From Burkholderiales bacterium (GTDB lineage Bacteria; Pseudomonadota; Gammaproteobacteria; Burkholderiales; Ga0077523): a DNA stretch of 64,000 nt. Location: contig JAIESW010000015.1 in the NCBI GenBank assembly GCA_019745565.1, forward strand, positions 1-64,000, read 5' to 3'. Of the stretch, positions 26,336 through 35,060 are shown piece by piece (positions within the stretch are counted from its first letter, which is position 1; every line of letters begins with the position of its first letter). The notes under the pieces are model-generated. The model did not search any database. It was not told the origin of the DNA and saw nothing but the letters and a program-made list of their open reading frames with translations. Both the position numbers and the translations under genes were made by a program.

Positions 26336-26465
26336 TGGCCCCCATCCCTGCCTTCCCCCACCGTCGGTGGGGGAAGGGGTGTACGTCCCCTCCCCCAGCT
26401 TGCTGGGAGAGGGCGGAGGGTGGGGGAGCGAAGTGTCAGCTTCGCCGGGGGAGGGCGAGGGTGGA
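26336..26465. repeat. Dispersed GC-rich palindromic repeat, copy 1 (double)
   Basis: The intergenic stretch starts CCCCCATCCCTGCCTTCCCC, continues with CACCGTCGGTGGGGGAAGG, then CCCCTCCCCCAGCTTGCTGG and GGGAGAGGGCGGAGGGTGGG. It forms two or three short hairpins. The same core appears at six further intergenic sites in this window. Confidence 0.8.
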
Positions 26466-26481
26466 AGTACTTCCGGACTTG

Positions 26482-27081
26482 CTACTGCGCCAGCGCCCGA
26501 TCCACGAAGTCGAGCCGGTCCTGGCCCCAGAACGGTTCGTCGCCGATCAGATAGGTCGGTGCGCCGAAGACCTGGCGATCGATGGCTTCCTGCGTGAGGC
26601 GATCGTATTCGGCTTGAGCGGCCGGCTCGCTCGCAGCCTTCACCAGCGCGGCGCCGTCGAGTCCGACACCGTTCGCCAGCGCTTCGAGCGTCGCCGGCTG
26701 CGAGATGTCCTTGTCTTCCTGCCAGCACGCCTTGAGGATGGCGCCCGCCAGATCGAGTTGCTTCTCGGCACCTCGAGGCGCCGCGGCGATGATCACCTTT
26801 GCGGCGAGATCGGTCGGGATCGGAAAGAACTTCGGTTCGAGCTGGATGGGCACGCCCAGGTAGTCGCGCCAGCGCTTCAGTTCGTGCATGCGGTAGGCCT
26901 GCCGCTGGGGCGGGCGCTGCTTGAGCGGTACGCCGCCCGAGGCCGGGAACACGCGACCGTAGTCCACGGGCTTGACAGCCACCGTGGCGCCGTGGCGCTT
27001 CGCGATCTCGCGGAAGCGGGCGTGGCCGAGATGGGTCCACGGGGACATGGGCGAAAAGTAATAGTCGACGTGTCGGGGCAT
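26482..27081 (-). CDS. DsbA-family 2-hydroxychromene-2-carboxylate isomerase-like protein
   Basis: The 199-residue cytosolic protein has a thioredoxin fold with helical insert. MPRHVDYYFSPMSPWTHLG supplies the kappa-GST/HCCA active-site Ser-Pro-x-x-Pro-Trp region (no CxxC). The C-terminal FGAPTYLIGDEPFWGQDRLDFVDRAL is the standard FGxPxF..(F/Y)(F/W)GQDR ending. The family uses glutathione to isomerise hydroxychromene carboxylates in naphthalene breakdown, but most genomic copies are uncharacterised. It has no aromatic-degradation gene next to it. Confidence 0.9.
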   Translation of the reverse strand: MPRHVDYYFSPMSPWTHLGHARFREIAKRHGATVAVKPVDYGRVFPASGGVPLKQRPPQRQAYRMHELKRWRDYLGVPIQLEPKFFPIPTDLAAKVIIAAAPRGAEKQLDLAGAILKACWQEDKDISQPATLEALANGVGLDGAALVKAASEPAAQAEYDRLTQEAIDRQVFGAPTYLIGDEPFWGQDRLDFVDRALAQ

Positions 27082-27212
27082 GGCGTGAGGGACCGGGTGT
27101 GGCGCGAATGAGCCGCGGAGTTTAGCTCAGCAAGACGAAACCGCCGTTGCCGGTCCACCGGACCGGCAGCCGTACGTTGTTGGCGGCAAAGCCGGACGGG
27201 CGGGAGGCGGTC

Positions 27213-27647
27213 GTGTTCGTGATGCTGCTGTGTTGCGTGCTGTTGCTGGCTGTCACCACGCTGACCCATTTCGAAGTGCTCACCGGGCTGACGAGCGCAT
27301 TGCCTCGGCTCCACATGCCCTCGCGCACCAAGCTCGTGATCGTGATCTTCGCGGTGTTCCTGGCCCACGCGATCGAAATCCTGTTCTACGGCATCGCCCT
27401 GTACCTGCTCGTGCATGCGTTCCCCGTCGGCGGTCTCGCGGGCGGCGGCGGCGCGACCTTACCCAACTGCCTCTACTTCTCCGCCGAGACCTTCTCGTCG
27501 CTGGGTTTCGGGGACGTGGTCCCGACCGGGCCGGTGCGCATGCTCGCCGGTGCCGAGGCATTGAACGGCTTGCTGCTGATCGGTTGGTCGGTGTCCTACG
27601 CCTATATCGCGATGGAGCGGTTCTGGAACGACAGTCCCCGGCGCTGA
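27213..27647 (+). CDS. Small two-helix ion channel-like protein
   Basis: The product (about 144 residues from GTG at 27,213, which has GGAGG 5 nt upstream; ATG at 27,222 is also possible) has three to four hydrophobic segments. A pore-loop segment LYFSAETFSSLGFGDVVPTGP replaces the canonical TVGYGD filter by SLGFGD, and a final TM helix (LNGLLLIGWSVSYAYIA) follows. This is the layout of Ion_trans_2-type potassium channels without a C-terminal RCK domain. The altered filter makes strict potassium selectivity uncertain. Confidence 0.78.
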   Translation: MFVMLLCCVLLLAVTTLTHFEVLTGLTSALPRLHMPSRTKLVIVIFAVFLAHAIEILFYGIALYLLVHAFPVGGLAGGGGATLPNCLYFSAETFSSLGFGDVVPTGPVRMLAGAEALNGLLLIGWSVSYAYIAMERFWNDSPRR

Positions 27648-27765
27648 GCGGCGGCCGAAGGGCGGGGCGGCAGCCCGGCGCACGGGCAATCGGACCGCGC
27701 ACGTATCGGCCGCACATCGCTGGCGTTATATTCGCGGGAAAGACCTTGAATAGCCTCGTTTCCCC

Positions 27766-28407
27766 ATGTCGGCTGCCTTTCCAGTTCGCCTCTGCATCGC
27801 CTTGTTTGCGCTCGCCGCCGGCACCGCCCAGGCCTTCGAGTACGCGGGACTCGACCGTCAGGTCGACCCGGCGCTCCTGCGCCAGACCTTCCCGTACTCC
27901 CACCACGAGTTCTGGGTGCGCGGCAGCGGCAGCGTCGTCCTGCCGGACGAGGAGCCCGAGGAGTTCGAGGCATTGCTGGGCGAGGGCAACGGCCGCTACG
28001 TCGTGCGCCTGGCGCCGGACGACACCCGGGCCGAGGTCACCTCCGTCAGCCTGACGCTGGACGCCGGCAAGGTGCAGCGGATGACGCTCGGGTTCGAGCG
28101 CGAAGGGCAGGGCATCCGGCCGGACGCCATCGAGAAGCGCTTCCCTCCTTGCCGCAACGTGCTGGATGCATTGGTGGCGCGCTACGGCGAACCGTCGGTC
28201 TTCTACACGCGGCTCGAGGACAACCTCGAGCACCGTCTGCGCACCTGGATCGCCCCGGAGGGCGTCATGCGCCTCGACTGCGGACGCTTCACCGGGCGCA
28301 AGCCGATCTTCGCCATGGACCTCGAGTTCGAGGGCAGCTCCGTGGAAGCGCTGCCGGCACCCAAGCCCAAGCCCAAGCCGGCACCCAGGCCCGAGCGCAA
28401 GAAGTGA
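27766..28407 (+). CDS. Secreted protein of unknown function with a Lys/Pro tail
   Basis: The 213-residue product has a signal peptide ending GTAQAFE, a mixed alpha/beta body with no motif I recognise (CRNVLDALVARYGEPSVFYTR is the most distinctive stretch), and a C-terminal Pro/Lys repeat APKPKPKPAPRPERKK that may bind acidic surfaces. Its stop overlaps the GTG of the next gene (GTGA), so the two are coupled. A conserved hypothetical; no function can be given. Confidence 0.78.
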   Translation: MSAAFPVRLCIALFALAAGTAQAFEYAGLDRQVDPALLRQTFPYSHHEFWVRGSGSVVLPDEEPEEFEALLGEGNGRYVVRLAPDDTRAEVTSVSLTLDAGKVQRMTLGFEREGQGIRPDAIEKRFPPCRNVLDALVARYGEPSVFYTRLEDNLEHRLRTWIAPEGVMRLDCGRFTGRKPIFAMDLEFEGSSVEALPAPKPKPKPAPRPERKK

Positions 28408-29156
28408 CCGTCGCGACGGACGAACCGATCCCGGCGCCCTCAGGCCACGCACTGCGTCCTGCCGGCGCGCTCGGTGCGTTCGTCGAGTGCCTCTGGTACG
28501 GCGCCGCCGCGACTGCGGAGGAGCGACATCACGTCGTGGCGCCCGATGGACGCATGGACGTGGTGCTCGCCTTCGACGATGCGCGCGGCGATGCGATGGT
28601 GTTCGGCACCACGACCCGTGCGATTCCCTATGAACTCGTCGCCGGACGCCGCTATCTCGGCATCCGGTTCCGGCCGGGCTGTTCGCGCCGGATGATCGAG
28701 CATCGGCCGCTGGCGGTGCGAGATCGTCGCGACCCCGTGGAACGCGTCGCCGGCATCGATGCGTACGCGTTGCTTGACCTCGCGGCTTCGGCACGCGGTC
28801 CGCAGCAGGCGCTGCAGGCAGTGGCCGGTTCGCTCGAACCATCGGTACGTCATCTCGATGGCAGGGACGACCTGGTAACCGCGCTGGCCGCCTACGTCGA
28901 CGGGCGCCACGGCAATCTGAAAGTCAGCGAGCTCGCCCACCAGGCCGGCGTGAGCGAGCGGCAGCTCGAACGATTGTTCGTCGAGGCGGTGGGTTTGCCG
29001 CCCAAGCTGTATGCCCGCGTGGTGCGCTATCAGCGTGTTCGCGCGGCCCTCGCACGCGGCGCGAAGCCCGGGGCCGCGCTGGCGCAGCGCTTCGGCTACA
29101 CCGACCAGTCGCACCTGCTGCGCGACCTGCGCTCGCTCGCCGGCTTCTCCCGCTGA
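28404..29156 (+). CDS. AraC-family regulator with DUF6597-type N-terminal domain
   Basis: The 250-residue product starts at a GTG that overlaps the preceding stop by 4 nt; no ATG fits. The N-terminal half (LGAFVECLWYGAA, HHVVAPDGRMDVVLAFDD, YLGIRFRPGCSR) matches the DUF6597 sensor-like fold found in many AraC proteins. The C-terminal half has the two helix-turn-helix motifs: LKVSELAHQAGVSERQLERLF and GAALAQRFGYTDQSHLLRDL. Target genes are unknown. Coupling to a secreted unknown protein may be a clue to its signal. Confidence 0.88.
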   Translation: MTVATDEPIPAPSGHALRPAGALGAFVECLWYGAAATAEERHHVVAPDGRMDVVLAFDDARGDAMVFGTTTRAIPYELVAGRRYLGIRFRPGCSRRMIEHRPLAVRDRRDPVERVAGIDAYALLDLAASARGPQQALQAVAGSLEPSVRHLDGRDDLVTALAAYVDGRHGNLKVSELAHQAGVSERQLERLFVEAVGLPPKLYARVVRYQRVRAALARGAKPGAALAQRFGYTDQSHLLRDLRSLAGFSR

Positions 29157-29248
29157 TGTCGGGTTTTTACTAGATGGCATCCGGCATCCGCCGGTAGCCT
29201 TCCGTCCGTTGCCGTCGTCTCGACGGCGCCATGCCCGGGAGCACCGCC

Positions 29249-29629
29249 ATGACCTTCAACGCCGGCATCATCACCACGAAGTTTGTCCAGACCAAGGCGT
29301 TCTATATCGAGAAGCTCGGCTTCGAGCTGGTGTTCGAGAACGAGTTCTATGTGCTCCTGACAGGCTTCGGCGACCGGATCTCGTTTCTGAAGCCTGAGCA
29401 TCCCACCCAGGCGCCGATCTTCCGGCCGGTCTTTGCCGGTCGCGGGGTCTATCTCACCATCGACGTCGAAGACGTGGACGCCGAGTACGCTCGTCTCAAG
29501 GCGCGCGGTGTGCCGATGGAAGTGGATCTGCGCGACGAGCCGTGGGGCGATCGCCATTTCGCCGTGGTGGACCCGAACGGCATCGGCATCGACTTCGTGA
29601 CGTATACAGAACCGGGCGGCAGCGGATAG
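29249..29629 (+). CDS. VOC-superfamily (glyoxalase/bleomycin-resistance-like) protein
   Basis: The 126-residue product starts at an ATG with GGAG 8 nt upstream; an in-frame ATG 18 nt earlier is less likely. The two beta-alpha-beta-beta-beta units are visible: TKAFYIEKLGFELVFENEFYVLL, and DVDAEYARLKARGVPMEVDL followed by RHFAVVDPNGIGIDFVTYT. Metal ligands expected from the family (a first-strand His and final Glu) are not conserved in position, so it may not be a classical lyase. Function unknown. Confidence 0.87.
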   Translation: MTFNAGIITTKFVQTKAFYIEKLGFELVFENEFYVLLTGFGDRISFLKPEHPTQAPIFRPVFAGRGVYLTIDVEDVDAEYARLKARGVPMEVDLRDEPWGDRHFAVVDPNGIGIDFVTYTEPGGSG

Positions 29630-29638
29630 CGGCGGTGA

Positions 29639-29765
29639 TGGCCCCCATCCCAACCTTCCCCTACGACTGCGTCGCGGGGGAAGGAGTGCATCCGCGATCC
29701 CCCCGGCATAGTCGCAGGCACTCCTTCCCCCGCCGATGGTGGGGGAAGGCTGGGATAGGGGCCTC
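29639..29765. repeat. Dispersed GC-rich palindromic repeat, copy 2 (double)
   Basis: CCCCCATCCCAACCTTCCCC and, inverted, GGGGGAAGGCTGGGATAGGG flank an internal CACTCCTTCCCCCGCCG block. The stretch begins right after the VOC gene's stop and ends near the stop of the convergent Sel1 gene. It may act as a bidirectional transcript end. Confidence 0.8.
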
Positions 29766-29780
29766 GCGCGCCGGCAGTGG

Positions 29781-31241
29781 TTACTGCTTGTACTTCGCGA
29801 TCAACTGGTCCAGACCCGACTTCGATCCGTTGCGGAAGTCGTAGATGCTGGTGAGATCCTTCAGCAGCGGTTCGTACAGATCCTTCTGGCCGGGGTTGCC
29901 GGCCGACAGGGCTACCGCGCGCGCGTAGTAGTCGATGACCTGATCGAGCTTCGCGAAGGCCTTCGCGGTGGCGTCGGTCTTGGCCTGCCCCTGCATGGTC
30001 TTCGACTCGGCGTTCAGCTTCTCGTATTCGTTGAAGTGGTTCTGGCCGAGCAGATACCAGGCGTAGGCGTCCTTCGCGTTGAGTTGCGTGACGCGCTCCA
30101 GCTTCTTGCGGGCGTCCTCGAGGTTGCCGGTCTTGGTGGCCAGCGCCGAGAGCTGCAGATAGAGCTGCGGCAGCCACTTGGTGCGGTATTCGTTCCACTC
30201 CGTGTCGGACACGCGCTCGGGCTTCTTGTTGGCCTCGATCAGCTCGATGGCCTTCTCCCCGTACTTCTTCGCGACCGGTGCGTACTTGGTGGGATTGGCG
30301 CGCGCTTCGTTCGACGCGGCGAATCCCAGCACGGTCAGCAGCTGCACGTCGTCCGGGCGCTTCGCAAGCCAGGTGTCGGCCAGTTCGAACGCGCGATCGG
30401 GCTGCCCCTTCTTCACGTACTCGTCGATGGCGATGGACGTGTAGCCCTGACCGAGCTCGGCGGACTTCTTGAACAGGGCCAGCGCCTCGGAATCGTTGCG
30501 CTCGACGCCCTTGCCGTCGCGCAGCAGCGTCGCGAGGTGATAGATGGCTTCGCCGTTGTTCTTCTCGGCGGCCTTGCGGTACCACTTCACCGCTTCGGCA
30601 TAGTCGGGCACGGTGCCGGCGCCGGTCTCGTAGTTGTAGCCCAACAGGTACGCCGCATCGACGTTGCCCTGTTCGGCGGCCTTCTTGAACCACTGGTTCG
30701 CTTCGGCTTCGTCCTTGTTGGCGCCCTTGCCGTAGGCGAGGCCCAGGCCCAGGGCGTACTGGGCATCCGGCAGGCCCTGTTCGGCCGCCTTGCGATACCA
30801 CGCGAGGCCCTCGACCTCGTTCTTCGGCGCGCCTTCGCCGGCGCTCAGCATGTAGCCCAGGATGTATTGCGCGCCGGCCTTGTTCTGCTCGGCGGCCTTG
30901 CGGAACCACTTCACGGCTTCGGCGTCGTCGCGCTTCACGCCGCCGCCGGCGGCGTACAGGGAGCCGAGCGCGTATTGCGCATCGGCATTGCCCTTCTCGG
31001 CGGCCTTCTGGTACCACTTCGCGGCCTCGGCGAGGTCCTGCTTCACGCCGTCGCCGTTCTGGTAGATCCAGCCCAGGATGTATTGCGCCGTCGCCTGCCC
31101 CTGTTCGGCAAACGGGCGGAATTCCTTTGCGGCGGTGGCGTAGTCGCCCTTGTTGTAGGCGCCGACCGCTTCCTCCCACCCGGCATGGGCCGGAACGGCG
31201 GCGAGGGCGGCAACGAGTGAGAGCAGGACTCGGGTCTTCAT
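29781..31241 (-). CDS. Secreted Sel1/TPR-repeat protein
   Basis: The product (486 residues from ATG at 31,241; an ATG four codons earlier is possible) has a signal peptide ending VPAHAGW. Six 36-residue Sel1 repeats follow (for example AQYILGWIYQNGDGVKQDL, AQYALGSLYAAGGGVKRDD), then a C-terminal helical domain with TPR-like spacing. Sel1 proteins serve as scaffolds for protein contacts, often in the envelope. It lies 9 nt upstream of nothing known on its own strand and is followed by a palindromic repeat. The partner is unknown. Confidence 0.88.
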   Translation of the reverse strand: MKTRVLLSLVAALAAVPAHAGWEEAVGAYNKGDYATAAKEFRPFAEQGQATAQYILGWIYQNGDGVKQDLAEAAKWYQKAAEKGNADAQYALGSLYAAGGGVKRDDAEAVKWFRKAAEQNKAGAQYILGYMLSAGEGAPKNEVEGLAWYRKAAEQGLPDAQYALGLGLAYGKGANKDEAEANQWFKKAAEQGNVDAAYLLGYNYETGAGTVPDYAEAVKWYRKAAEKNNGEAIYHLATLLRDGKGVERNDSEALALFKKSAELGQGYTSIAIDEYVKKGQPDRAFELADTWLAKRPDDVQLLTVLGFAASNEARANPTKYAPVAKKYGEKAIELIEANKKPERVSDTEWNEYRTKWLPQLYLQLSALATKTGNLEDARKKLERVTQLNAKDAYAWYLLGQNHFNEYEKLNAESKTMQGQAKTDATAKAFAKLDQVIDYYARAVALSAGNPGQKDLYEPLLKDLTSIYDFRNGSKSGLDQLIAKYKQ

Positions 31242-31263
31242 GGGTGGTCGCATCCGTGATCAG

Positions 31264-31455
31264 CTATTTATCGCTGTAGTACTCGTACGGCTTCTTCGGG
31301 ACCCTGGATTGTTCGAACGCGTCGCGCTGTTCGGCGTTGAACGGCTTGTCCCACCAGGTGGCCCGGGCCTGTTTCTGCTTTTCGACGACGTCGGGGTGTT
31401 GCTTGAGGAACTCGCGGATGAATCTGGTCGTGTCGGATTCGTAGGGTTGCGCCAT
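31264..31455 (-). CDS. DUF3460 family small protein
   Basis: The 63-residue product has the betaproteobacterial DUF3460 pattern: YESDTTRFIREFLKQHPDVV, ARATWWDKP, and the closing SRVPKKPYEYYSDK. It is cytosolic, with no signal peptide. AGGG precedes the ATG. Function is unknown. Its presence supports the betaproteobacterial origin of the window. It lies 22 nt upstream of the Sel1 gene and is transcribed in the same direction. Confidence 0.88.
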   Translation of the reverse strand: MAQPYESDTTRFIREFLKQHPDVVEKQKQARATWWDKPFNAEQRDAFEQSRVPKKPYEYYSDK

Positions 31456-31531
31456 CTGTACGGCCCTGATCGAGCGGGGAAAGTTGCGGGATTCTAGCGC
31501 GGGAGCGGTGAGCCCGTCATGGGCTTCGGCT

Positions 31532-32266
31532 ATGCTGCGCAGGTTTCGTTCCCACTGCCCTGCCTTGAAGCCGTTTCGTCCGCTGCTGGCCCTGCTGCTG
31601 GTGCTGTCGCCCGCTGCCTACGCCGCCCGGCCATTCGTCGTGGACGATGCCCGTGTCGTCGACCGGGGCGCCTGCCAGCTCGAGGCCTGGAGGCGCAACA
31701 ACGCCGACGACAGTCACGAATACTGGGCGATTCCGGCCTGCAACGTGAAAGGGCTCGAACTGACGTTCGGCGGCGGGTATCTGTCGCCCGATCCGCCCGG
31801 CAGCGACCAGACCGACTACCAGCTCCAGGCCAAGACCCTGTTCAAGGAACTCGAGGTGAACGGCTGGGGCTGGGGCATCGCTGCCGGCGCGCTGCGCCAC
31901 GCCGACATCAACCTCCAGCAGAACCTGATCGGCAACTACTACTTCTACGTGCCGGTCTCGCGCTCGCTGTTGGATGACCGCATCGTGGTGCTGGGCAACG
32001 TCGGCGCCATCGACAACCGGGACGCCGACCGCCGCGGCATGACCTGGGGCCTGGGCGGGGAGTTCTACGTGCACCGGCGCTTCATGCTGGCCGCGGAGGC
32101 CTATGGCGCCACCGGCTTCGAGCGCTTCGCCCAGGTGGGGGTGCGCCTGTGGATCGTGCCGGACCACGTGCAGCTCGACGCGAGCTATGGCGGCAGCCTG
32201 CAGCGTTTCCACGACGTACACTGGAACTCCATCGGCATCCGCCTCATCTCCAAACCCTTCTTCTGA
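31532..32266 (+). CDS. Secreted beta-rich protein, probably outer-membrane associated
   Basis: The product (about 244 residues from ATG at 31,532; TTG at 31,565 would also leave an intact signal) has a signal peptide ending SPAAYAA. The mature part alternates polar and aromatic residues in about ten short strands (LELTFGGGYLSPDP, NLIGNYYFYVPVSRSLL, GLGGEFYVHRRFMLAAEAYGA, GIRLISKPFF). The end in an aromatic residue is typical of beta-barrel outer-membrane proteins. It is followed after 8 nt by oligopeptidase B. No specific function is recognised. Confidence 0.75.
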   Translation: MLRRFRSHCPALKPFRPLLALLLVLSPAAYAARPFVVDDARVVDRGACQLEAWRRNNADDSHEYWAIPACNVKGLELTFGGGYLSPDPPGSDQTDYQLQAKTLFKELEVNGWGWGIAAGALRHADINLQQNLIGNYYFYVPVSRSLLDDRIVVLGNVGAIDNRDADRRGMTWGLGGEFYVHRRFMLAAEAYGATGFERFAQVGVRLWIVPDHVQLDASYGGSLQRFHDVHWNSIGIRLISKPFF

Positions 32267-32274
32267 TCCCCTTC

Positions 32275-34323
32275 ATGCCTTCCGGAAAGATTCCCCCGCC
32301 ACCCGCGGCGCCGCGCAAACCGCAGACCTTCGAGAACCACGGCGACGCACGTGTCGACGACTACTACTGGCTGCGCGAGAAGGAGAGTGCGGAAGTCATC
32401 GCGTACCTCGAGGCGGAGAACGCCTACACCAAGGCGATGATGTGGCCGAGCGAGGGCTTCCAGCGCGCGCTCTACAAGGAGATGCTGGCGCGCATCAAGG
32501 AAACCGACATGGGCGTGCCGGCGCGCGAGGGCGAGTACTGGTATTACTCGCGCACGCAGAAGGGCAAGCAGTATTCGATCTACTGCCGCAAGCACGGCAG
32601 CCTCGAGGCGAAGGAATCCGTGATCCTCGATCTCAACGTGCTGGCGAAGGGCAAGAAGTACCTTGGCCTCGGCGCCCTCGACGTGAGTCCGGATGCCAAG
32701 CTGCTCGCGTTTTCCACCGACTACACCGGGTTTCGCGAGTACACGCTGCGGGTGAAGGATCTCGCGAGCGGCAAGGTGCTGCCGATCGAGGTGGAGAAGG
32801 CCCGATCGATCGCGTGGTGTGCCGACAGCGCAACTTTGTTCTACGTGACCGAGGACGAGGCGAAGCGCGCCCATCGCGTCTGGCGCCACAAACTCGGCTC
32901 GGAAGAGCACACGCTGGTGTTCGAGGAGAACGACGTGCGCTTCAGCGTGGGGGTCGATCTTTCGCGCAGCCGCGGGTACGTGTTCATCACGTCGCACAGT
33001 GCGACGACCTCGGAGGTCCGATTCGTGCCGGCGGATCGGCCGCTCGACGTGCCGGAACTGCTGGTGCCCCGGCGGCAGGATCACGAGTACTACGCCGATC
33101 ATCATGGGGAGCACTTCTTCATCGTCACCAACGATCGCGGACGCAACTTCCGGCTGGTGCGGGCGCCCATTGGCGACGCTCGCGAGGCGCGCTGGGAAGA
33201 GCTGGTTCCCCATCGGGACGATGCGATGCTGGAGGGCGTGGACCTCTTCGCCCGCCACTATGTGTTGCACGAACGCCGCGGCGGATTTCCGAAGCTGGTG
33301 GTGGTGCGCTTCGCCGACGGCGAGCGCCACGAGATCGAGTTCCCGGAGCCGGTCTACAGCGCATACGGCGGGTCCAATCCGGAGTTCGACACCGACACGC
33401 TGCGCTTCGGCTACGAGTCCTTCGTCACGCCCGACTCGGTGTACGACTACGACATGAATGCCCGTAGCCGGAAGCTCATGAAGCAGGTGGAGGTGCTGGG
33501 CGGCTACGATGCCGCGCGCTATCGCAGCGCGCTCACGCACGCGAAGGCGGCGGACGGCACCGAGATTCCGGTGTCCATGGTGTGGCGCGAGGACAAGCGC
33601 CCCAAGGGACCGGCCCCCATGCTGCTGTCCGGCTACGGGGCCTACGGCTATCCGGAGAGCGTGACCTTCAACTCCTCGCGTCTGTCATTGCTGGATCGCG
33701 GCGTCGTCTTCGCGCTCGCGCACGTGCGCGGCGGCGGCGAGATGGGCAAGCGCTGGCACGACGAGGGCCGGATGATGCAGAAGAAGAACTCGTTCACCGA
33801 TTTCGTCGCGTGCGCCGAGCAGGTGATCGCGGAAAAGATCACAGCCGCGGATCGCCTCGTAATCGAAGGCGGCAGTGCCGGCGGCCTGCTGATGGGCGCC
33901 GTGACGAATCTGCGTCCGGACCTGTTCCGCGCGGTCGTCTCCGAAGTGCCGTTCGTCGACGTCATGAACACCATGCTCGACGACACCTTGCCGCTCACTA
34001 CCGGCGAGTACGAGGAGTGGGGCAATCCGAACGAGCCCGAGGCCTATGCCTACATGAAATCCTATTCGCCCTACGACAACCTGGAGGCGAAGGACTATCC
34101 GCTGATGCTCGTCGAGACCTCGCTCAACGACAGCCAGGTGATGTACTGGGAGCCGGCGAAGTACGTCGCGAAACTGCGCACGCTCAAGACCGACTTCAAC
34201 CCGCTGTTGCTCCGGACCAACATGGACGCCGGGCACGCGGGGGCGTCGGGGCGGTACGACTATCTCAAGGAGATCGCGTTCACCTATGCGTTCATCCTGG
34301 GTGCCGTCGGGATCACGCGCTGA
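32275..34323 (+). CDS. ptrB: Oligopeptidase B (S9A prolyl-oligopeptidase family)
   Basis: The 682-residue cytosolic serine peptidase cuts peptides after Arg or Lys. The N-terminal part is a beta-propeller that limits substrate size; the C-terminal part is an alpha/beta hydrolase. The triad is Ser534 in GGSAGG, Asp619 in SLNDSQV and His654 in DAGHAGASG, at positions close to those of E. coli PtrB. ALAHVRGGGEMGKRWHDEG and EVPFVDVMNTM are further family marks. The ATG is 8 nt after the previous stop, so the two genes are probably co-transcribed. Confidence 0.95.
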   Translation: MPSGKIPPPPAAPRKPQTFENHGDARVDDYYWLREKESAEVIAYLEAENAYTKAMMWPSEGFQRALYKEMLARIKETDMGVPAREGEYWYYSRTQKGKQYSIYCRKHGSLEAKESVILDLNVLAKGKKYLGLGALDVSPDAKLLAFSTDYTGFREYTLRVKDLASGKVLPIEVEKARSIAWCADSATLFYVTEDEAKRAHRVWRHKLGSEEHTLVFEENDVRFSVGVDLSRSRGYVFITSHSATTSEVRFVPADRPLDVPELLVPRRQDHEYYADHHGEHFFIVTNDRGRNFRLVRAPIGDAREARWEELVPHRDDAMLEGVDLFARHYVLHERRGGFPKLVVVRFADGERHEIEFPEPVYSAYGGSNPEFDTDTLRFGYESFVTPDSVYDYDMNARSRKLMKQVEVLGGYDAARYRSALTHAKAADGTEIPVSMVWREDKRPKGPAPMLLSGYGAYGYPESVTFNSSRLSLLDRGVVFALAHVRGGGEMGKRWHDEGRMMQKKNSFTDFVACAEQVIAEKITAADRLVIEGGSAGGLLMGAVTNLRPDLFRAVVSEVPFVDVMNTMLDDTLPLTTGEYEEWGNPNEPEAYAYMKSYSPYDNLEAKDYPLMLVETSLNDSQVMYWEPAKYVAKLRTLKTDFNPLLLRTNMDAGHAGASGRYDYLKEIAFTYAFILGAVGITR

Positions 34324-34327
34324 CGCC

Positions 34328-34375
34328 GCACTCCCTCCCCCAGCTAGGCTGGGGGAGGGTTGGGGTGGGGGCCGT
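34328..34375. repeat. Dispersed GC-rich palindromic repeat, copy 3 (single)
   Basis: A single hairpin unit: CTCCCTCCCCCAGCTAGGCT and GGGGGAGGGTTGGGGTGGGG, with AGCTAGGCT near the loop. It lies 4 nt after the oligopeptidase B stop, in the position of a terminator, but lacks a T-tract. Confidence 0.75.
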
Positions 34376-34419
34376 GGTGGGGTGCGGCGTTGGTCGCGAT
34401 CCGGTCGTGATCCATCGCG

Positions 34420-34896
34420 TCACTTGAGCCGAAGGTCATAGAGCCACTTTCTGACTTTCGTGGCCTTCACTGACCGCGCATCGACGTGCCTCGGATTGAT
34501 CAGAATGTTGACCTCCTCGGGCACGATGACTGACGGCACTTCGGCAAGCAGAGTGTCGGCGCGCTGCAGCCAGTCGGTCCCCCAGTCCAGCGATACCTTT
34601 CCGGCCGGCTCGGCGTCCCAGCCGACGTGGGTGTTTGCGTCGAATACCGTTCTTGCCGCCCATGTCGATTCAGGTAGCGAGATCCGCACGAGATATCGAT
34701 TCAGGGGCAGGGGGTCTGCGCCGTCCAGATGGACCACGGTCTCGAGGCACGCCAATGCCCGTGATATCGACGTGTAAACGACGGGTATCCCCGGGCGATT
34801 CCAGCGTCCTCCGGTTACCTCCGCGCCTTTGCCGGACAGGTCATGAGCCTCGTAGTCGGGCGTGTCGGTTCCGATGCGCCAGACCACCAGGTCCAT
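34420..34896 (-). CDS. RES-domain toxin of a RES/Xre toxin-antitoxin pair
   Basis: The 158-residue product has the RES-domain hallmarks: conserved Arg7 (WRIG), GGRWN with Arg31, YTS with Tyr41, and CLETVVHLD with Glu52. RES toxins are ADP-ribosyltransferase-fold enzymes that degrade NAD+ (as in RES-Xre and MbcT) and halt growth. The matching antitoxin gene lies upstream at 35,061 in the same direction. The two are separated by 164 nt that hold a repeat element, whereas such pairs usually touch or overlap. The ATG has no clear ribosome site, so expression may be low. Confidence 0.9.
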   Translation of the reverse strand: MDLVVWRIGTDTPDYEAHDLSGKGAEVTGGRWNRPGIPVVYTSISRALACLETVVHLDGADPLPLNRYLVRISLPESTWAARTVFDANTHVGWDAEPAGKVSLDWGTDWLQRADTLLAEVPSVIVPEEVNILINPRHVDARSVKATKVRKWLYDLRLK

Positions 34897-34986
34897 GTCA
34901 GTACGACGCTCGATGCCGCGCAGGGCCAGCGGCCGGCGCAGCCCGGTCGCGCAGGCCCTCTTTCAGAAAATCTTGAGGTGAGTGTC

Positions 34987-35052
34987 GCCGGGCCGCCCCA
35001 AGACACTGATGCGCCCCCTCGCGGGGCAGCGACCGCAGGGAGCGTGGGGGCT
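34987..35052. repeat. GC-rich palindromic element between antitoxin and toxin genes
   Basis: GGGCCGCCCCAAG, then GCGCCCCCTCGCGGGGCAGC and GCAGGGAGCGTGGGGGC: nested complementary GC runs around a CCCC-TCGC-GGGG hairpin. It differs from the seven-copy family elsewhere in the window and resembles another short repeat type seen between genes in Burkholderiales (from memory). It fills most of the gap in the RES/Xre operon. Confidence 0.6.
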
Positions 35053-35060
35053 GTTTCATT

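Noticed and set aside
26336..26465. Insertion-sequence end or composite transposon remains
   Set aside because: No transposase fragment, target-site duplication or long terminal inverted repeat is visible; the unit is a short palindrome present in several places.
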